From NCBI RefSeq assembly GCF_000735135.1, contig NZ_JPLZ01000005.1, positions 124,001-188,000 of the forward strand: a DNA stretch of 64,000 nt, in the 5' to 3' direction. Below, piece by piece: positions 49,844 to 58,214 of this stretch. Source of the stretch: Chryseobacterium sp. FH1 (GTDB lineage Bacteria > Bacteroidota > Bacteroidia > Flavobacteriales > Weeksellaceae). The position numbers and the translations under genes are program-made. Positions within the stretch are counted from its first letter, which is position 1, and each line of letters begins with the position of its first letter. Below the pieces are notes generated by a model. It saw nothing but the letters and a program-made list of their open reading frames with translations. It made no database searches and had not been told where the DNA came from.

Positions 49844-50299
49844 ATGAAAAATATCTTCGACCAAACCGATACTTCTCATTTCATCAAACGAATCAACGCG
49901 CTTACAGAAGACTCTTTTCCAAAATGGGGATTGATGTCCGTGGACAAAATGCTGGCGCACTGCAACGTGACCTATGAACTCATCTACGAACAGGAAAAAC
50001 ACAGAAAACCGACCTTCATCACAAAATGGCTGATGAAAAAATTTGTCAAATCCAAGGTAACCAATGAATTGGCCTACAAACAAAACGTTCCAACGTCCGC
50101 AATGTTTGTAATCACCGACAGCAAGAATTTCGAAGAAGAAAGAAAGCGCATCATCGGATTTATCCAGAAAACGCAACAGTTGGGAGCAGAAGCCTTTGAA
50201 GGCAAAGAAAGTTTCAACTTCGGAAAACTGACGGCCACAGAATGGAACAATATGATGGCCAAACATCTGGAACATCATCTTTCGCAGTTTGGGGTTTAA
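49844..50299 (+). CDS. DUF1569/DinB-like protein
   Basis: A 151-residue protein: PKWGLMSVDKMLAHCNVTYELIYEQE, KNFEEERKRIIGFIQKTQQLG, TATEWNNMMAKHLEHHLSQFGV. The spaced His residues (LAHC, KHLEHHLSQ) fit the DinB/DUF1569 four-helix fold with a metal site. Function unknown. It follows the TPR gene by 14 bp and may be the third gene of that operon. Confidence 0.8.
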   Translation: MKNIFDQTDTSHFIKRINALTEDSFPKWGLMSVDKMLAHCNVTYELIYEQEKHRKPTFITKWLMKKFVKSKVTNELAYKQNVPTSAMFVITDSKNFEEERKRIIGFIQKTQQLGAEAFEGKESFNFGKLTATEWNNMMAKHLEHHLSQFGV

Positions 50300-50300
50300 G

Positions 50301-50410
50301 ATTTGGGCAACTTATCCGCCTTCCACTCCCAATCTTTTTTGCACACGATTTCCAATTAAATCGAACTTTCCTAAATGCAAAAAAGGATTTCCGTTCAAGT
50401 CGGGTTGCAG
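50301..50410. repeat. Dispersed intergenic element, copy D (TTTGGGCAACTTATCCGCC)
   Basis: ATTTGGGCAACTTATCCGCC immediately after the DUF1569 stop is followed by TTCCACTCCC, an internal AT-rich insert and TCAAGTCGGGTTGCAG. Head and tail match copy A at 2673-2755; the middle differs. Confidence 0.7.
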
Positions 50411-50518
50411 ATTTCTATATAAAAACAACATTTGCTCATAATTACGAAGAATCTATTTTTTTTAGAACAATCGTGGTAGTGGGCATTATCAATCATAATT
50501 AGCAAAAATCATTAAAAA

Positions 50519-51574
50519 ATGAAACTTTTCACGCCCATATCATTCAGAAACATAGAGCTGAAAAACCGAATCGTAATGTCGCCAATGTGTATGTACTCGG
50601 CAGAAGATGGCGTCGCCAACGATTTTCACTTTGTTCATTACGGCAGTCGCGCGCAAGGTGGCGTTGGATTGGTAATGGTAGAAGCAACCGGCGTAGAACC
50701 TCGCGGAAGAATTACCAACAAATGTCTCGGCATTTGGAATGACGAGCAAGCTTTGGCTTTGAAAAAAATCGTGGATTTCGTTCATCAGAATTCAGAAAGC
50801 AAAATCGGAATCCAGTTGGCTCACGCTGGCAGAAAAGGCTCGACGTGGGAAAACCGACAAATCAGCATCGAAGAAGGCTGGGAAACCATTGCGCCAAGTC
50901 CAATTCCTTTTCACCACTCAGAAAGAACGCCACACGTTTTGACGATTGAAGAAATCAAAAACTTGGTTGAAGATTTCCGAAAAGCAACGAAAAGAGCCGT
51001 GGATGCAAGTTTTGATGTGATAGAAATCCACGGTGCACACGGTTATTTGATTCATCAATTCTTGTCACCACTTTCCAACACGAGAACCGACGAATATGGT
51101 GGAAATGCAGAAAACAGAGCCAGATTCCTGATGGAAATTGTGGATGCCGTCAATTCTGAAATCACAGAAAATCAAGCGTTATTCGTAAGAATCTCTGGAA
51201 CCGAATATGCGGAAAACGGCTGGGAAATCTCCGACAGCGTAGAACTTGCCAAAATTTTGAAAACCAAAAATGTAAACTTGATAGATGTTTCCAGCGGTGG
51301 CAATATCAGTGGCGTTACCATTCCGCTGAATCCTGGCTATCAAGTTCCGTTGGCCGAAGCTGTAAAGAAAAATGCGGACATCAAAACTGGTGCAGTTGGA
51401 CTCATCACATCAACTGAACTTGCTGAAGAAATTTTGGAAAACGAACAAGCAGATTTGATTTTCTTAGCGAGAGAAATTCTTAGAAATCCGTATTTCGCAG
51501 TTCAATCTGCGTGGGAAAATGGAGAGGAAAATTTCTATCCACATCAATATTTGAGAGCGAAACCAGCGAAATAA
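50519..51574 (+). CDS. NADH:flavin oxidoreductase, old yellow enzyme (YqjM-like)
   Basis: A 351-residue FMN barrel enzyme: TPISFRNIELKNRIVMSPMCMYSAEDG (Cys near residue 24 as in YqjM), MVEATGVEPRGRIT, GIQLAHAGRKGSTW, EIHGAHGYLIHQFLSPLSNTRTDEYGG and FVRISGTEYAENGW. It reduces alpha,beta-unsaturated carbonyl compounds with NAD(P)H. Length is normal. Confidence 0.94.
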   Translation: MKLFTPISFRNIELKNRIVMSPMCMYSAEDGVANDFHFVHYGSRAQGGVGLVMVEATGVEPRGRITNKCLGIWNDEQALALKKIVDFVHQNSESKIGIQLAHAGRKGSTWENRQISIEEGWETIAPSPIPFHHSERTPHVLTIEEIKNLVEDFRKATKRAVDASFDVIEIHGAHGYLIHQFLSPLSNTRTDEYGGNAENRARFLMEIVDAVNSEITENQALFVRISGTEYAENGWEISDSVELAKILKTKNVNLIDVSSGGNISGVTIPLNPGYQVPLAEAVKKNADIKTGAVGLITSTELAEEILENEQADLIFLAREILRNPYFAVQSAWENGEENFYPHQYLRAKPAK

Positions 51575-51583
51575 TTTTTACAA

Positions 51584-51844
51584 GTGGTAATTATACAGAT
51601 TGTACACTCTTTGTTTTTCATATTCTTGGCTTACATTTTTTATTTAAAATATAATAATGGAATTATAAAAACTAGATATATTTACGTCGCACATTTTGTC
51701 GGAATATTACTTTTTATATTTAATTTATTTTTCGACGGGTTGCCTATTGAACTATTTTTTATACTCATGATATTTTCATTATCAACGGTTATAGTCAATT
51801 TTATGAGCAGATTCTTAACAGTTTTTGAAAACAATAAAGAATGA
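51584..51844 (+). CDS. Small hypothetical membrane protein (GTG start)
   Basis: An 86-codon frame starting with GTG 9 bp after the old yellow enzyme stop. It reads as three membrane segments (VHSLFFIFLAYIFYLKY, IYVAHFVGILLFIFNLFF, ELFFILMIFSLSTVIVNF) with a polar tail (FLTVFENNKE). There is no ATG before the second half, so the start is uncertain. I recognise no family; regular three-helix spacing makes it more likely real than chance. Confidence 0.55.
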   Translation: MVIIQIVHSLFFIFLAYIFYLKYNNGIIKTRYIYVAHFVGILLFIFNLFFDGLPIELFFILMIFSLSTVIVNFMSRFLTVFENNKE

Positions 51845-51966
51845 GCGAAACAAAAACATTCGAGAGAAAACATTTTGACAGTAAAGGATTTCATATTCAC
51901 AAAATTTTTCATTTTTGGAATATGTATTTATCAAATGTTGTTGATATGGTGCCCAGATATTTATGA
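51841..51966 (+). CDS. Possible 41-residue ORF coupled to the preceding small gene
   Basis: An ATG overlaps the stop of the previous ORF in ATGA and opens a frame of 41 codons (MSETKTFERKHFDSKGFHIH, then KIFHFWNMYLSNVV) to a TGA at 51964. The coupling is the only support; no family is recognised. Confidence 0.25.
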   Translation: MSETKTFERKHFDSKGFHIHKIFHFWNMYLSNVVDMVPRYL

Positions 51967-52012
51967 AAAAATGAATGGATAGTCAAATGGAATATTCTTA
52001 ATTGTAATAATG

Positions 52013-52037
52013 AAAACTTTCCCAGTGGGAAAGTTTT
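52013..52037. terminator. Bidirectional terminator
   Basis: Perfect 11-bp arms AAAACTTTCCC and GGGAAAGTTTT with a 3-nt loop and a T-run, between + strand small ORFs and the convergent HxlR gene. Confidence 0.88.
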
Positions 52038-52043
52038 TTGTTT

Positions 52044-52406
52044 TTACTCAATATTCAATCTTTTCAAGATCACTTTCCTCAGATGCTTTTCATTAGCGTC
52101 GCCCCATTCTCCAATCGCTGAAATCACAGGAATCAATGTTTTTCCCACTTCAGTAAGGCTATACTCCACTTTTGGAGGCACAACGGGAAATATTTCTTTG
52201 CTTACCAATCCGTGGTCTTCCAATTCTTTTAACTGAATATTCAAAACTCTTCTTGTTGCATCCGGAATCTTCCGTTGCAATTCACTTGGGCGTTGATGTC
52301 CTTGATGGATAAAAAAAAGCAAACGAATTTTCCATTTCCCATACAGCACCTCGCCAATCAAATCTAAACCACAGTTCAGATTCGGAATTATTTTTCGCTC
52401 ATACAT
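52044..52406 (-). CDS. Second HxlR-type transcriptional regulator
   Basis: A 120-residue winged-helix protein: MYERKIIPNLNCGLDLIGEVLYGKWKIRLLFFIHQGHQRPSELQRKIPDATRRVLNIQLKELEDHGLVSKE and VEYSLTEVGKTLIPVISAIGEWG. Cys12 sits at the HxlR-typical N-terminal position. It is divergent from the SDR-NTF2-NTF2 operon at 52532, its likely target, repeating the arrangement at 41897/42351. Confidence 0.92.
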   Translation of the reverse strand: MYERKIIPNLNCGLDLIGEVLYGKWKIRLLFFIHQGHQRPSELQRKIPDATRRVLNIQLKELEDHGLVSKEIFPVVPPKVEYSLTEVGKTLIPVISAIGEWGDANEKHLRKVILKRLNIE

Positions 52407-52440
52407 AAGACAAATTTAAACCTATGTTCCAAATCGTGCA

Positions 52441-52463
52441 ATAGGGGAAAAAATATTCCCTAT
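52441..52463. promoter_or_regulatory. Candidate HxlR operator palindrome
   Basis: ATAGGG and CCCTAT arms separated by 11 bp (GAAAAAATATT) lie midway in the 125-bp divergent intergenic region. The spacing suits a dimeric winged-helix repressor. Confidence 0.55.
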
Positions 52464-52531
52464 ATGAATCGTAATTCCGTAATTGTGAGAAGCGTACATA
52501 AGTCTGAAATTTGCCTAAAATAATTAAACAA

Positions 52532-53326
52532 ATGGAACAACAATTTAATTTCAACAATGAGTTATCTGGCACAATCGCTTTGGTAACTGGAGGTACAAAA
52601 GGAGCCGGAAGAGCCATCGCAGAAAGACTTTTACAAGCGGGAGCAACCGTTATCATCACTGCGCGAAATGCGCCTGAAGAAGAAAACGGAAAATTACATT
52701 TCATTACCTCGGATTTGAGCAAAGCAGAAGATTCACAAAAATTAATCAACGAAGTGCTAACGACTTATGGAAGGCTGGATATTTTGGTCAATAACCTAGG
52801 TTCTTCTGTGACGCCAGCGGGAGGTTTTGTGGCACTAAGTGACGAAGATTGGGAATCAACATTACAAGCAAATTTGCTTGCTCCTGTGAGATTGGACAGA
52901 GGATTTTTGCCACAAATGATTGAACGCAAATCTGGCGTTATCATCCACATCGCATCTATCCAAGGTAAACTGCCATTGTATGATTCTACCTTGCCTTATG
53001 CCGCTTCAAAAGCCGCCTTAATCAATTATAGTAAAAGCTTATCCAACGAGGTGACACCAAAAGGCGTTCGTGTGCTAACTGTTTCGCCAGGTTGGATTAA
53101 TACAACTGCATCAAAAGCCTGGTTAGGTGAAATTGCAAGAAATGCCAACAGCACCATAGAACAAGCACAACAAGGTGTGATGGACGCATTAGGCGGAATC
53201 CCGTTTGGACGACCTGCTGAATCCGAAGAAGTAGCAGAATTAGTAGGCTTTTTGGTTTCTCCGAGAGCTAATTATTTGACAGGAACCAATTTCGTCATCG
53301 ATGGTGGTACAGTACCAACAATTTAA
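52532..53326 (+). CDS. Short-chain dehydrogenase/reductase, first gene of an HxlR-linked operon
   Basis: A 264-residue SDR; the ATG at 52532 (MEQQFNFNNELSGTIALVTGG) is preferred to one 21 bp upstream. Motifs: GGTKGAGRAIAERL (cofactor), NNLGSS, HIASIQGKLPLYDSTLPYAASKAAL (Ser, Tyr, Lys), VSPGWI and the closing GTNFVIDGGTVPTI. Substrate unknown. Two NTF2-like genes follow closely in the same direction. Confidence 0.92.
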   Translation: MEQQFNFNNELSGTIALVTGGTKGAGRAIAERLLQAGATVIITARNAPEEENGKLHFITSDLSKAEDSQKLINEVLTTYGRLDILVNNLGSSVTPAGGFVALSDEDWESTLQANLLAPVRLDRGFLPQMIERKSGVIIHIASIQGKLPLYDSTLPYAASKAALINYSKSLSNEVTPKGVRVLTVSPGWINTTASKAWLGEIARNANSTIEQAQQGVMDALGGIPFGRPAESEEVAELVGFLVSPRANYLTGTNFVIDGGTVPTI

Positions 53327-53347
53327 CAACCTTTAAAATTTAAAATT

Positions 53348-53665
53348 ATGAACCTACCAAAAGTGATTAAGGAATTCATAACAGCAAAGAACAGTTTTGA
53401 CAGTGTTGCATTTACAGAATGTTTTTCAGAAACAGCCGTAGTTTTTGATGAGGGCAAGACGCATACAGGCAAAAAAGCAATCGAACAATGGATTGATAAT
53501 TCCAACAGACAACATCAAGATACGCTTGAGCCAGTTGATTATGATGAAAAAGAAGATATACTATGGGCAAAAGTTACAGGAACATTTCCGCAAAGTCCTA
53601 TCGTTTTAAAATTTCATTTCAGTATAGCTGACAAAGCAATTCAGAGCTTAAAAGTTACTGAGTAA
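53348..53665 (+). CDS. NTF2/SnoaL-like protein, copy 1
   Basis: A 105-residue small alpha+beta barrel protein: VIKEFITAKNSFDSVAFTECFSETAVVFDEGKTHTGKKAIEQWID. This matches the SnoaL/NTF2-like superfamily, whose members are small isomerases, hydrolases or ligand-binding proteins. It starts 21 bp after the SDR, so they probably act on the same compound. Confidence 0.88.
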   Translation: MNLPKVIKEFITAKNSFDSVAFTECFSETAVVFDEGKTHTGKKAIEQWIDNSNRQHQDTLEPVDYDEKEDILWAKVTGTFPQSPIVLKFHFSIADKAIQSLKVTE

Positions 53666-53718
53666 AGTATCTCTAGACTAAAGTACCAAACATTTTATAA
53701 TCTATAAAATTAAAAATT

Positions 53719-54033
53719 ATGAACTTATCAAAAGTAGTCGAAGAATTGATAAAAACACAAAACGATTTTGACAGCGCAGCTTATGCTCAATGTTTTACGG
53801 AAACGGCCGTAGTCTTTGATGAGGGGAAAACCCATACTGGCAGAAAAGAAATCGAACAATGGATAGATACAGCCAACAATGATTATCGCGCTACAATGAA
53901 ACCTTTAGAATATTTGGAAACAGAACAGACTCTGACCACTGAGGTTTCGGGAAATTTTCCGGGAAGCCCGATTATGATTAAATATCATTATGAATTCGAG
54001 GACGGATTGATTCAATCCTTAAAAATCGTTTAG
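53719..54033 (+). CDS. NTF2/SnoaL-like protein, copy 2
   Basis: A 104-residue tandem paralogue of the preceding gene: VVEELIKTQNDFDSAAYAQCFTETAVVFDEGKTHTGRKEIEQWID is nearly the same as copy 1, while the C-terminal halves have diverged more. The leader before each copy (AAAATTTAAAATT-type, then ATGAACCTA/ATGAACTTA) is also similar, so the duplication included the ribosome-binding region. Confidence 0.88.
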   Translation: MNLSKVVEELIKTQNDFDSAAYAQCFTETAVVFDEGKTHTGRKEIEQWIDTANNDYRATMKPLEYLETEQTLTTEVSGNFPGSPIMIKYHYEFEDGLIQSLKIV

Positions 54034-54166
54034 GATTAAATTCATTAAAATTAAAAAACCGCCCTCACAGAAAAGAACGGTAGTTAAACGAGATTCGATT
54101 TCTCATTTTGGAATTACTAATTTAAGATTAATAAGATACAATTCCAAGATGATTTTCAACATAAAC

Positions 54167-54203
54167 AAAATCGACTTGACAATTAATAACCAAGTCGATT
54201 TTT
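54167..54203. terminator. Bidirectional terminator between NTF2-like operon and hemL
   Basis: Perfect arms AAAATCGACTTG and CAAGTCGATTTT with a 12-nt loop and a T-run. Confidence 0.88.
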
Positions 54204-54207
54204 ATTT

Positions 54208-55488
54208 TTAATACTGAAAGTTTCTAACAGCTTCCAAAGTCTTATCAATCTCCGTATCGCCAATTGCAGACGAAATAAACCAAGTTTCATAACCACTCGG
54301 CGGAAGATAAATTCCTTGCGCCAAAAGCTGATGAAAGAAATTATTGAACAAACCAATTCCAGATTCATTTGCCTCTTTGAAGTTGCTGACAGACGTCGCA
54401 TCAAAGAAAATCGACATCATACTTCCTTTTCGGTTGATTCTGTGTTTGATTCCTTTCTCATTCAGGATTTTTCCAATCTCGAAATCCAATGTTTCTGTGG
54501 TTTTCGCTAATTTGTTATAAAATTCTGGGTCTTGTTTTATCAACTGCAAAGTTTTGAGTCCAGCCCGCATTGCCAAAGGATTTCCACTCAAAGTTCCGGC
54601 TTGATAGACATTGCCTCTTGGCGAAAGGTAATTCATAATTTCGTTTCGTCCGGCAAAAGCACCAACTGGCAATCCGCCACCGATCACTTTTCCAAAAGTC
54701 ACCAGATCTGCTTTCACATTCAAAGCTTCCTGTGCGCCACCAAACGCTAATCGGAAACCTGTCATCACCTCATCAAAGATCAAAAGTGCACCGTTCTCGT
54801 CACAGATTTTTCTAAGGTTTTGAAGGAAATTATTCTCAGGCAAAATACAACCCATATTTCCAGCAATCGGTTCTACGATGATACAGGCAATCTGTTCCGG
54901 ATTCGCTTTGAAAAGGTCTTCAACTTGCTCAAAATTATTGTACTCAGCCAACAAAGTATCTTTCGCTGTTCCTTGTGTTACGCCTGGCGAATTGGGACTT
55001 CCAAACGTTGCCATTCCACTTCCCGCCTGAATCAGAAAGGAATCCGAATGTCCGTGATAACAACCTTCGAACTTGATGATTTTCTCTCTTCCAGTGAATC
55101 CTCTTGCCAAACGAATTGCGCTCATACAAGCCTCAGTTCCGGAAGAAACCATTCTGATTTGGTCGATATTCGGGACATTTTCTACGATGTACTTTGCAAT
55201 TTCGGTTTCCAATTCTGTTGGTGCTCCGAAAGAAAATCCTTTCTCCGCCTGCAACTTCAAAGCTTCCAAAACTTCGGGATGCGTGTGTCCCAAGATGGCT
55301 GGTCCCCAAGAATTGATGTAATCGATGTAGTTTCTGTCGTCTTCATCGGTCAGGTAAGCACCTTTCGCAGACTTCATAAAAAGTGGAACGCCACCCACAG
55401 ATTTGAAAGCACGAACCGGCGAATTCACACCGCCCGGAATATATTTGTACGCCTCTTCAAAAAGCGCTGAACTTCTTTGGTATAACAT
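54208..55488 (-). CDS. hemL: Glutamate-1-semialdehyde 2,1-aminomutase
   Basis: A 426-residue PLP enzyme: [98 protein letters not shown] (PLP Lys) and [13 protein letters not shown]. It forms 5-aminolevulinate from glutamate semialdehyde, the C5 route to haem. Length is normal. Confidence 0.96.
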   Translation of the reverse strand: MLYQRSSALFEEAYKYIPGGVNSPVRAFKSVGGVPLFMKSAKGAYLTDEDDRNYIDYINSWGPAILGHTHPEVLEALKLQAEKGFSFGAPTELETEIAKYIVENVPNIDQIRMVSSGTEACMSAIRLARGFTGREKIIKFEGCYHGHSDSFLIQAGSGMATFGSPNSPGVTQGTAKDTLLAEYNNFEQVEDLFKANPEQIACIIVEPIAGNMGCILPENNFLQNLRKICDENGALLIFDEVMTGFRLAFGGAQEALNVKADLVTFGKVIGGGLPVGAFAGRNEIMNYLSPRGNVYQAGTLSGNPLAMRAGLKTLQLIKQDPEFYNKLAKTTETLDFEIGKILNEKGIKHRINRKGSMMSIFFDATSVSNFKEANESGIGLFNNFFHQLLAQGIYLPPSGYETWFISSAIGDTEIDKTLEAVRNFQY

Positions 55489-55589
55489 TTTTGTTGATAG
55501 TTGTTTTGTCCGAAGTCCGAGGACGGAAGTCGGAGGTTATTGATATTGAGTAGATTTTTGTCTTCGGACATCAGACTTCCGTCATCGAA

Positions 55590-56654
55590 CTAAGACCTCG
55601 GTTTCTTATTCTGAAGATAAATCAATTGCCCGGATTTCGGCTGTTCGCCTTGGTTCATCCTGTTTTTGCTGTACAGTTTTTTCTCCTTGATGGCAAATTT
55701 CTGAGCAATATCGTGCATCGTTTCGCCCGTTCCAGCTTTGTAAGTGGCCTTGTTTCCAGATGAATTTTTACCTTCCAGGAAGATGATGTCGTTCTTCGCC
55801 AGTTTAGAACTTTCCAATTCGTTGTATTTCATCAGACGTTTTTCACTGATTCCAAATTTCTTAGAAATCTCAGAAACGTCCGCATCCACAGGCATTATGA
55901 AGAACTTAAGACCATCGTTTGGATGATTTTTTACCAGGATATTTTTCAAAAGCGCCGTTCTTGTTTTAGAATCTACGATTTCCGAAACTTTATTTTGTTG
56001 TTTGGCGTAAGAACCTTGCGTATAATCCACTTTGATGGTTGGCGGAGCAACTCTGTCATTTTGTTTTTCCTGACCCAATTGCGCCATAAAAACCGCATCG
56101 TTGTTGAGCGCAGGATATAATTTCAAGATGGCATAGTAAACCTCATCTTTGCTCGTGTTATCAAACTCGTATAATTTGTATCGCTCGATTTTATCAATCA
56201 AAATATGCGCATATCTAGGATTCGTCGCATAGCCCGCTTTTTTCAATCCGTGCGCCCAAGCCTTGTAATCCTTCGCATCCAGCTTGAACAATCCGACATA
56301 ATATTTTCGCGTCGCCAAAAAAATCGAATGGTCTTCATAAGACTGCTTCGGGTCGTCATACACGCGAAAACATTCGTTGGGAGCGTCGTCCGTGTGGCTC
56401 ATCGTTTTTCCGGTCCAGTCTTCTTTGCATTTGATTCCGAAGTGGTTTTTCCCTTGTTGCGCCAGTCGGCTTTGTCCGCCACCGGTTTCCAAAAGTCCCT
56501 GAGCCAAAGTGATGCTCGCCGGAATCTTATATTTCTCCATTTCTTCCACCGCGTACGGCGCAAATTTTTGGATGTATTGGTCTTCCGTTTTCCAGGTTTG
56601 CGCTTTCAACAAGCCTAAAACACCTACAAAACCAATCACTAATAACTTTCTCAT
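55590..56654 (-). CDS. Glucosaminidase with LysM domains
   Basis: A 354-residue exported peptidoglycan hydrolase. Signal peptide MRKLLVIGFVGVLGLLKAQ. Glucosaminidase domain about 25-170: YKIPASITLAQGLLETGGGQSRLAQQGKNHFGIKC (catalytic Glu in LLETGGG), FRVYDDPKQSYEDHSIFL, AHGLKKAGYATNPRYAHILI. Two LysM-like cell-wall-binding repeats are at about 250-300 and 305-350 (YKAGTGETMHDIAQKFAIKEKKLY). It probably trims peptidoglycan during growth or gliding-related remodelling. Confidence 0.92.
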   Translation of the reverse strand: MRKLLVIGFVGVLGLLKAQTWKTEDQYIQKFAPYAVEEMEKYKIPASITLAQGLLETGGGQSRLAQQGKNHFGIKCKEDWTGKTMSHTDDAPNECFRVYDDPKQSYEDHSIFLATRKYYVGLFKLDAKDYKAWAHGLKKAGYATNPRYAHILIDKIERYKLYEFDNTSKDEVYYAILKLYPALNNDAVFMAQLGQEKQNDRVAPPTIKVDYTQGSYAKQQNKVSEIVDSKTRTALLKNILVKNHPNDGLKFFIMPVDADVSEISKKFGISEKRLMKYNELESSKLAKNDIIFLEGKNSSGNKATYKAGTGETMHDIAQKFAIKEKKLYSKNRMNQGEQPKSGQLIYLQNKKPRS

Positions 56655-56748
56655 ATTTATTTTTTACAAAATACTTTTAATTTTTCAGGAGCTTATTGAC
56701 TAACGTCGAATAGCAACTTGACATTTCTTATTTGGAGCTATTTCCCGC

Positions 56749-56835
56749 TATCCACTATTACTCCTCGCGCCAAGGCTAAATCCAGCGCCTGCTGTGGGGT
56801 AACCGTTACTATCGGGGCTATGGGTTTCTAAATTC
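56749..56835 (-). repeat. TAGCCCyGAT dispersed element, copy 2
   Basis: On the − strand it reads ACCCATAGCCCCGATAGTAACGG, then GGTTACCCC, CAGGCGCTGG and near its end GGATAGCGGGAAATAGCTCC. The head matches copy 1 at 39690. It is GC-rich against an AT-rich background. Confidence 0.55.
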
Positions 56836-56881
56836 TTTTCAACAATTGTCTTTAAAAATTTCCCCCATCCAAAACTCCACC

Positions 56882-56914
56882 AACCCCTTCAGAGTTTGAA
56901 ACTCTGAAGGGGTT
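56882..56914. terminator. Near-perfect palindrome, terminator-like
   Basis: Arms AACCCCTTCAGAGTTT and AAACTCTGAAGGGGTT are separated by a single G. It sits 12 bp after the stop of the gene at 56926 (− strand). A partial copy is at about 39868-39893, so this may be a mobile repeat used as terminator. Confidence 0.7.
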
Positions 56915-56925
56915 TTGTCCCACTA

Positions 56926-57846
56926 TTACAAATTCAATCTTATCAATTCTCTTCCTTTATTCTTCAAAAACAAATTCGCGCCTTTGGTGCCTTGCAATCC
57001 GCCCGTATGAAATGCCAGAATCTTTGAACCTTTCGGAAAAAATCCTTTTTCTGCCAATTCAAAAATAGTTTGCATCAGCTTTCCTGTGTAAATCGGGTCC
57101 AGCGGAATCTGATATTCCTGAAAGAACCAATTTATAAAACGGACATTCTCTTCTGATATTTTACCATAACGGTTTTCATCAGCATTTACCAATTCGAAGT
57201 TTTCCTTTCCGCTCCATTCCAGAATTGTCTTTTCCAGCGAATCATCTCTTACAACCTTGATGCCTAAAACCTTTTGACCCGCTTCTGCAAATTTGGAAAT
57301 TCCGGCAATAGTTCCGCCAGTTCCAACTGCGGTGCAAAGATAATCAAAATCTTTGGTGTCGTTTCCCAGCATATATTGCACGCCTTCAACAGCCGATTCA
57401 TTGCTTCCACCTTCTGGAATAATCAATGAATTCGGATATGGATTTGAAAAATTTCCTGTTAGTTGTTCTTTATTCTGATAATCTTCTCTTGACACAAAAT
57501 GAAAATCCATTCCGTTTTTCGAGGCTTCAGAAAGTGTGGGATTTTCTTGCCAGTTGTTTTCCAATTCGTTTCCTCGGATGATTCCAATCGTCTTGATTCC
57601 AAACTCGTTTCCAAAAGCTGAAAACGACGCAATGTGATTGGAAAATGCGCCACCGAAAGTAATCAGCAAAGGATTCTCAGGTTTGGATTCCAGATATTGG
57701 TTGACGTTGAGGAGGAGTTTCCAGAATTTGTTTCCGGAGATTGTTGGATGAATGAGGTCTTCCCTTTTGATGAAAATCTGGACATCAAAATTGGTTTTGA
57801 GTTCTGTGATGGGGATTTTATGTTCCGGGATTTGAAGCATCTTCAA
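56926..57846 (-). CDS. PLP-dependent D-cysteine desulfhydrase / ACC deaminase family protein
   Basis: A 306-residue fold-type II PLP enzyme: IFIKREDLIHPTISGNKFWKL (PLP Lys), LITFGGAFSNHIASFSAFG, IPEGGSNESAVEGVQYM, TAVGTGGTIAGISKFA and FHTGGLQG. Assignment between ACC deaminase and D-cysteine desulfhydrase cannot be made from motifs alone; the latter is more common in such organisms. Single-gene unit. Confidence 0.87.
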   Translation of the reverse strand: MKMLQIPEHKIPITELKTNFDVQIFIKREDLIHPTISGNKFWKLLLNVNQYLESKPENPLLITFGGAFSNHIASFSAFGNEFGIKTIGIIRGNELENNWQENPTLSEASKNGMDFHFVSREDYQNKEQLTGNFSNPYPNSLIIPEGGSNESAVEGVQYMLGNDTKDFDYLCTAVGTGGTIAGISKFAEAGQKVLGIKVVRDDSLEKTILEWSGKENFELVNADENRYGKISEENVRFINWFFQEYQIPLDPIYTGKLMQTIFELAEKGFFPKGSKILAFHTGGLQGTKGANLFLKNKGRELIRLNL

Positions 57847-58044
57847 AAGTAAAAATTTCTAATGAAAGGATTCATATTAAAAGTTATTTTATGAAATAAT
57901 TAAAATGTTTAAAATCGTTTTACATTATCACAGCTTACAAAAGCTAGGAATCGCAAGTGCATAGGTATTTAGCATAAATTTCCACATTCCATATCTGAAA
58001 ATTTCTAGATCTAGCAAACTTCAAACATTTGTCGAATAGTGAAA

Positions 58045-58147
58045 TTTGCGAAGCGCGCCCCGACCTGAGTGGAGCTCTTTTTGTAAGCTTTGGGAAAAGC
58101 CTTGGCACAAAAAAGCGGGAACGGTGGGCGGATAAAGGCGCCCAAAT
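58045..58147 (-). repeat. Dispersed intergenic element, copy E (inverted TTTGGGC family)
   Basis: On the − strand it begins TTTGGGCGCCTTTATCCGCC, continues with CACCGTTCCCGCTTTTTTG and ends CACTCAGGTCGGGGCGCGC. The head, the TCCGCC word and the GTCGGG tail place it with copies A-D. Confidence 0.65.
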
Positions 58148-58165
58148 AATCACAATCAGTAAAAA

Positions 58166-58195
58166 CAAAAAACCTGAGCCAATGACCCAGGTTCT
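58166..58195 (-). terminator. Terminator after etfA
   Basis: On the − strand, arms AACCTG and CAGGTT with an imperfect inner stem (GGTCATTGGC region) are followed by a T-run, 20 bp past the etfA stop. Confidence 0.7.
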
Positions 58196-58214
58196 GATTT
58201 TATTTTGAGAAAAA

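Larger units (their letters stand above)
56655..56925. other. Intergenic repeats and terminator palindrome
   Basis: 271 bp without a gene. It contains the second TAGCCCyGAT element (56749-56835, − orientation) and a strong palindrome (56882-56914). Confidence 0.6.
57847..58214. other. Intergenic region with repeat copy E
   Basis: 368 bp with no credible gene: an AT-rich promoter region for the gene at 56926, the inverted TTTGGGC element and the etfA terminator. Confidence 0.6.

Noticed and set aside
54820-55470. 216-codon + strand open frame inside hemL
   Set aside because: Antisense shadow of hemL; no start context or domain support.
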